Assembly (NCBI GenBank): GCA_036874045.1
Contig: CM072343.1
Location: 1,012,001-1,076,000 of the forward strand
Direction: 5' to 3'
DNA from: Cymodocea nodosa
Taxonomy: Eukaryota > Streptophyta > Magnoliopsida > Alismatales > Cymodoceaceae
Length of the DNA stretch: 64,000 bases
Shown here: positions 59,069 to 64,000 of the stretch, piece after piece
How positions within the stretch are numbered: the stretch's first letter is position 1
How the letters are laid out: the number at the start of each line of letters is the position of its first letter
Program-made: the position numbers and the translations under genes
The notes under the pieces: generated by a model
Databases searched by the model: none
What the model was told of the DNA's origin: nothing
Seen by the model: the letters and a program-made list of their open reading frames with translations, nothing else

Positions 59069-60955
59069 AACTAAGAAAAAGACAGGTGAGTGGTACGCCC
59101 GCCACCCGAAAAGGAAAAGCTAAGAAAAAGAAAAAGAAGAGAAGAGAAAAGCGCAGGTTCTACAGAAATTGGTTTACGTGGACGGCATGCGTCTGAAATT
59201 TTCAGTAATCGGTCGAGCGACCAGCGACCGATCGACCATAGTTTGGGACCGGGTTTGCCTGGAGCATGACATGCAACGTCATCTCTCATGTGCCAACATA
59301 ACATTACACTATTCCCAATTCCTCTTCCTCACCACCGACCGACATGGTTTTGCCATTGGATCTTTGATCTACATTATAGGACGGTGGGTCATATGCATAA
59401 TCTGCTACTTCGCTTTCAAAATCGCACACCAGCGCCGGTCACCGGAACCACCGAACCGCAACCCAAGAAAGACAGGTTTTCCTTTGCTTCAGATGCAATT
59501 TTTCATTCTTGCTTGCTTTACCTTCCAGTACTGCTTCTACCTTTTAATCGATCAAGTCAACCTACAGAAATGTAATAACAATAATAATAAGGCGTGTGTT
59601 TGGTAAGCAAAACCATGGGCCATGACGAATCATCCGCCGCCGCGGCCGGATGTTTTCAGGTGGAGACGCGGAAACCTTGGCCTTGGCATACGAACCGTAT
59701 CGGCTGAGTGGTTGACAACCGTGCATGAGAGCTCCTTTCGTTCTCCGATGGTGGTCGTCGGCCGGTCGGTCAGTCAAATCTCTGGTCCACACGGAACCGG
59801 CCTCGAACGTTGAGTCCAGAAGACGTAAGCATATGGTTGGACGGACAATCCAGGACGAAAAACCTGAATATTTGATGTGACAAAAATTGTATCGTTAATT
59901 ACACGTAATTGTATAAATTCTATGTGAAATCTTTCTCATCTCATTTCATATAAAAAAAAAACTATGCAGGTGGATTAAGAATGGAATTCAACTGACGATG
60001 GGTAGAAATTAAGAATTAAGAAATCAGAAGACTATGGTACTTATATCTGGAAAAGTAATTCAATTATTTTCTGGCACACAAACATTTACTTTTTTATTTT
60101 TTACACGAGACTGTGCACTAAAATAATTCAAAGTTTTCTATGGTACTTTTCACCGTTCTTTGTATCGCGATTTCGAACCCGCACGTCGACGACGGATCAT
60201 GCGTGTTTACCTAATAATAATAATAATAACAATAATAATAATAGCGTGGGACTGTGGACTTCGTTCCGAGCACGTCGTCGCAATATTAACGAGGCCTGCA
60301 ATTATTGACCCAGTTTCTGATCTAGAAACATATATATATAAATATGCCTGCGCATAGAGAAGAATGCTACCGAGTTGATAATTGCGTGCAATATATGCTT
60401 CTTAATTTCCGTTAACAAAAATAAATAAGTAAACGGTGATATTCGTTTCAAAATTGACAATAAAAAAACACGTTCTATATATATATATGAGTGCATCTGG
60501 AATTGTTCTGCTGACGTACGTAGATGATAAATGATCGGTTATACTATTTTGTTGTCAATTAAGTGGGTTTTTAATTGGGATTTGCACACCTCCGGCGAAA
60601 AGGAAAGTGACGAGAAGTAATTATAGGTCTTCACGCCTTTAGATAGAAATTGAATTTTGAAAATTTCTAAAATATAAAAACTTAATTTTTCCTGTGATTT
60701 CCAGAAAAAATATCGATATATTGATTTAAGTCTTTAAATTAATATCAAGGTCAATGGCGTTAATATCGAAGTTAATCACTTTAAAATTCAAGCTATGTTC
60801 TTTTATTTTTTTAAATTTTTTAGACATATATAGATACTTATATTTTAAATTTTATCACTTTCCAATACAGACGTTAATGGAAATAAAAAATAAAAATAAA
60901 TTGCTCAACTTTTTTTATATTACTTTTTAAGTGTACGGGCACCCACCGATCAAAT
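59069..60955. other. Intergenic DNA with mixed GC, no supported gene
   Basis: From 59150 to 59830 the base composition is closer to coding, and one open frame runs 59169-59606 on the plus strand, but its translation resembles no family I know. An AAT/AAC repeat lies at about 60211-60243. The remainder is AT-rich. Confidence 0.45.
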
Positions 60956-63900
60956 CTTGGCGCATGCGCCGCGTTACTTGATGACTTGGCATGGAAGCTT
61001 TCGGTGTCCCACACTAACGGTCAAGGGTTAGATGATTGACGGAGAAGAAGAAAAAGAAGAGGAAATGAATCTTGGAATATGATTCCGTTAGTCTTTTTTT
61101 ATTATAGTTGACCATGTGTATGAATGTGACAGATGGATCGGGAACAGGTAACCGCATTGTTTGAACTATAATTAAATTATATATATATATATATACAAGT
61201 TGCAGATTCCAAGTTCGATCATGTGCTGGCTTCTTCCCAGAACGGGGCGGTAGAAGAAGAACAAGAAGAAGAAGAAGAAGAACGCACCGGCCATGGATGT
61301 GGCAACTCGATCTCGTGCACTAGAAATGATGATCAACTGATAAATATTAATATTTTGTGTTTCGTTCCTTTTATTTTTTCTGGTAATATATTTCGAGTCT
61401 CACTTTAAGACTGTGATTCGTTTAACGTTAACAAAAAAAAAAAAAAAGGTTCCACGCCGTTTCAGAGGGAATATATTATGATATTTTTTTCTTTTCTTTA
61501 TCATTTATTTTTGAAATGAATTTTAAATATAAAATAGGTTCACGTATGCTGTCTGTAAAGTTGGTGCTTCTTAATTGTCTTTAATGGTGATTAATATTTT
61601 TGAAAAAGTTCCTGACCACTGTTTCGGTAGTAGCTGCTGTTTTTGATATTCAATGTCTCTCAGGGAATTTTAAGCAAGTTTTAATTGAATTTCAAATTAT
61701 CAATTGGATGCAATTAATTAATTGTGGCCGATTCATTGAAATACTTATAACCTGATTTTCCAAATCAAACAAGCATTTTCAACCAGCATGTTAACTTAAA
61801 TTTAATTTCTATAACTCTAAAATACAGATATTTAACATTTAATTTAATTAGTAAGTTTTTCTAATATTTAGCCTACCTCTCGTTTTAATCTACACATAAA
61901 ATAATTCAAATTTTGTTTTGTTCGGTAAAAATTAATAATCTAGAATATTTTCAGGTGTAATCTATGCATACTTTTACTATCATATATATATATAACCATA
62001 AGGCATGTCCTTATCTTTTTATCAATGTAGGTGAAGTATTCAAATGTTTTAATCGTTTTCAATAATGTAGATTAAAAACAACCGCAACAGAATTGTATAA
62101 AGTAGAATACTTGCATGTATCATGTACTTTATCTTCCTTTTGTGATGTACACGAGTAACCGTTTTTTTATGACTTTTCTAACTAACTTTCTCTTTTCAGT
62201 CTTTTTAAACATTTCTGTTTATTACCTTTTCTAATTATTCGTCGTGTACATGCGATATATCTCAACCTTCAAAACTTTCGTTCATTGACATGTTTTCGGG
62301 TATACCAATGAATTAGATATTTATTTATAATCTAACATCTGCGAGTCCTTTTTCTTAAAGAAAAAATAATCTCGTGCATGACCGGATTTCCTGACCTATA
62401 TATATTTTTACGTATGTATTTGCAAGTTTTCTAATCAACCGTTTTGTATGATTTATTTCTTGAAACAGTCAACTGAAGCATTTGCAGTCTCAGTAGCAAC
62501 AATTGAAATTAAAGAATGTACATTGGTTACAGTAAAATTATTTTATTTTTAAATACATTAGTAATAAATAAATAAATAAAATTTATTATATATTAATCTA
62601 AATTTCACCTACGTAAAACTTTTAATTCTATCTTTACACTCGTCTAGTAAACTTACAAATATTTTACGAATTGATATAGGTAAACGTACTTGCTCTCTTA
62701 AGATCAATTGATAACAAATAAAAAGATGATCATATATTAAACTAAATTTTGTCTTTACTACATTTCTTATCGTGGGAATAATTAACGACCGATTAAGATG
62801 GAAAAAGATTTCCGTACATCTGAACGGTCGGTCGTCGGTGCATGAACCCTCCAAGTTCTCGGGCAGACGAAGCCAGCATGATAAGCACTCGTGCTTATAA
62901 AGAAGTCGTTCATGATATTTTAATAATTTTATATACTTTTACCATTATTTTACACATCGATCCAAGGACTTGTTTTGCGAACAGCCCCCCGAGCTCTCGC
63001 TAAATTATCAAGCTTTTCATCGAGCGAGGAATACACGTACGCGAGCACGAGACCACTCGTGGGCCCGCCGTAAGTACGACCTTCTCAAAGTCAAACGAAA
63101 CTTTTTATTATATTTATTATTCTTTCCCTCCGTTGCATTCTCACCGGCATGCTTGTCGCACGTGGTGCGACGGTGGACGAACACGTGCAAGAACGTGAAC
63201 AGATGATGAGCGATGCCCTGCAAGGTTGAAGCACATGCATGCATGCAAGTCCTTTTGTAATGGCCCTCAATGAACTTAATTTTAAATTAAAAAAATTTCT
63301 ATTGTAGCCGAAAATTTTATTAAAGGAATGCAACTGCTAGAATTAAGATACAGTATTTTATTTACAGTTACGCATGTAATCGTACAGATATTTACGTGAA
63401 TAAATTATGTGAATATTATTCAAATTTAAAACTAATGACGTCTATAAAGTTATGTGTTACCAATGCAGTTACTGTAGTCACACACCATTTTATATTGAAG
63501 TTTTGTACGAGACTAAAAGGGATATTTATATATCGGAAAAATGGTAAAAAATAAAAACAAGAGAACAACGGCAAATGATAGGAATAAAAAATGATAGAAA
63601 GTACCTTATTTTCCGTTTGTGCATGCGGTGAAAAGTAATTTTTTTTTTAAATTTAAAATCATTCCTGATTTCAAAAATTGTAGATTTTTATGCAGTTACG
63701 ACTTTTTTTAAAACAAATGATTTTTAAATGTTGTTCATATGATTTATTGTCAAAACTGCTCAAACGCAAAGTTAGATTTGTGTAGTTTTATTCATTTCTA
63801 ACAATATGTGCGAGATGAAATAGAGTAAATGCGAACTCGGAGTTCATAAAGTATCGTAAAAAATAATAATGTACGTAAATAATAATATAGATATTGTTTC

Positions 63901-64000
63901 ACTCTCTTTACAATGAAGAGTATAAAATGCGTTCGATGGAAAAACATTTTACGCAATATTCAACAAAAAAGAATTAGAAAGATTTTCAAACAAATACGTC
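60956..64000. other. Intergenic DNA, AT-rich, no supported gene
   Basis: GC-richer islands occur at 60956-61050 and 62770-63240, the second with an 18-base hairpin at 62881-62898 ('ataagcac' against 'gtgcttat'). A GAA-rich run lies at about 61252-61281 and an AT run at 61178. MITE-like words ('aatgatagaaagta', 'gtttgtgcatgc') appear near 63580-63630. I found no conserved coding exon, and an unseen gene could begin beyond 64000. Confidence 0.45.

Noticed and set aside
59169..59606. Open frame of 145 codons with hydrophobic stretches
   Set aside because: No family resemblance, ends in AAT/AAC simple repeat, and no supporting upstream or downstream exon signals.

Overview
This is nuclear DNA from a flowering plant. 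The coding sequences match plant proteins (a TPLATE-complex subunit and a DYW-class PPR protein), the introns are AT-rich with GT-AG borders, and the non-coding DNA holds plant-type LINE, SINE, LTR and MITE remnants. The species cannot be fixed from the sequence. Introns of up to 7.2 kb imply a repeat-rich genome. I found no bacterial, organellar or viral gene and no CRISPR array.

Four protein genes are supported, all on the minus strand. (1) 510-26164 is TWD40-2, an endocytic adaptor subunit of the plasma-membrane TPLATE complex, with 21 coding exons and 1301 codons. (2) 27953-35752 is CTP synthase, with 21 coding exons and 599 codons. (3) 46322-48160 is an intronless PLS-class PPR protein with a C-terminal DYW deaminase domain, 612 codons. 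(4) 49296-57257 is SF3a60/SF3A3, a U2 snRNP splicing subunit, with 12 coding exons and 509 codons. I assembled the exons by hand from splice sites, reading-frame phase and family conservation. In all three spliced genes the phase closes exactly at the stop codon. The four genes are unrelated housekeeping or organelle functions and do not form a pathway.

The rest is introns and intergenic DNA shaped by mobile elements. TWD40-2 intron 19 holds an L1-type LINE remnant, two small tandem arrays and a tRNA-like SINE. Intron 16 holds a layered structure: a tandem duplication, a small LTR retroelement inside it with 5-bp target duplications, and a hAT-like MITE inside one LTR. CTP synthase intron 17 is largely a decayed RTE-clade LINE with a second tail in the opposite orientation. 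Shorter RTE tails lie in TWD40-2 introns 2 and 16, in SF3a60 intron 10 and in the 40.4-kb intergenic region.

The two large gene-free blocks (35.8-46.3 kb and 57.3-64.0 kb) are AT-rich, with MITE-like pieces, microsatellites and a 26-bp alternating purine-pyrimidine palindrome. I see no convincing new biological system. The best leads are the nested element stack, the intronic inverted RTE tails and the altered PG box of the PPR protein.
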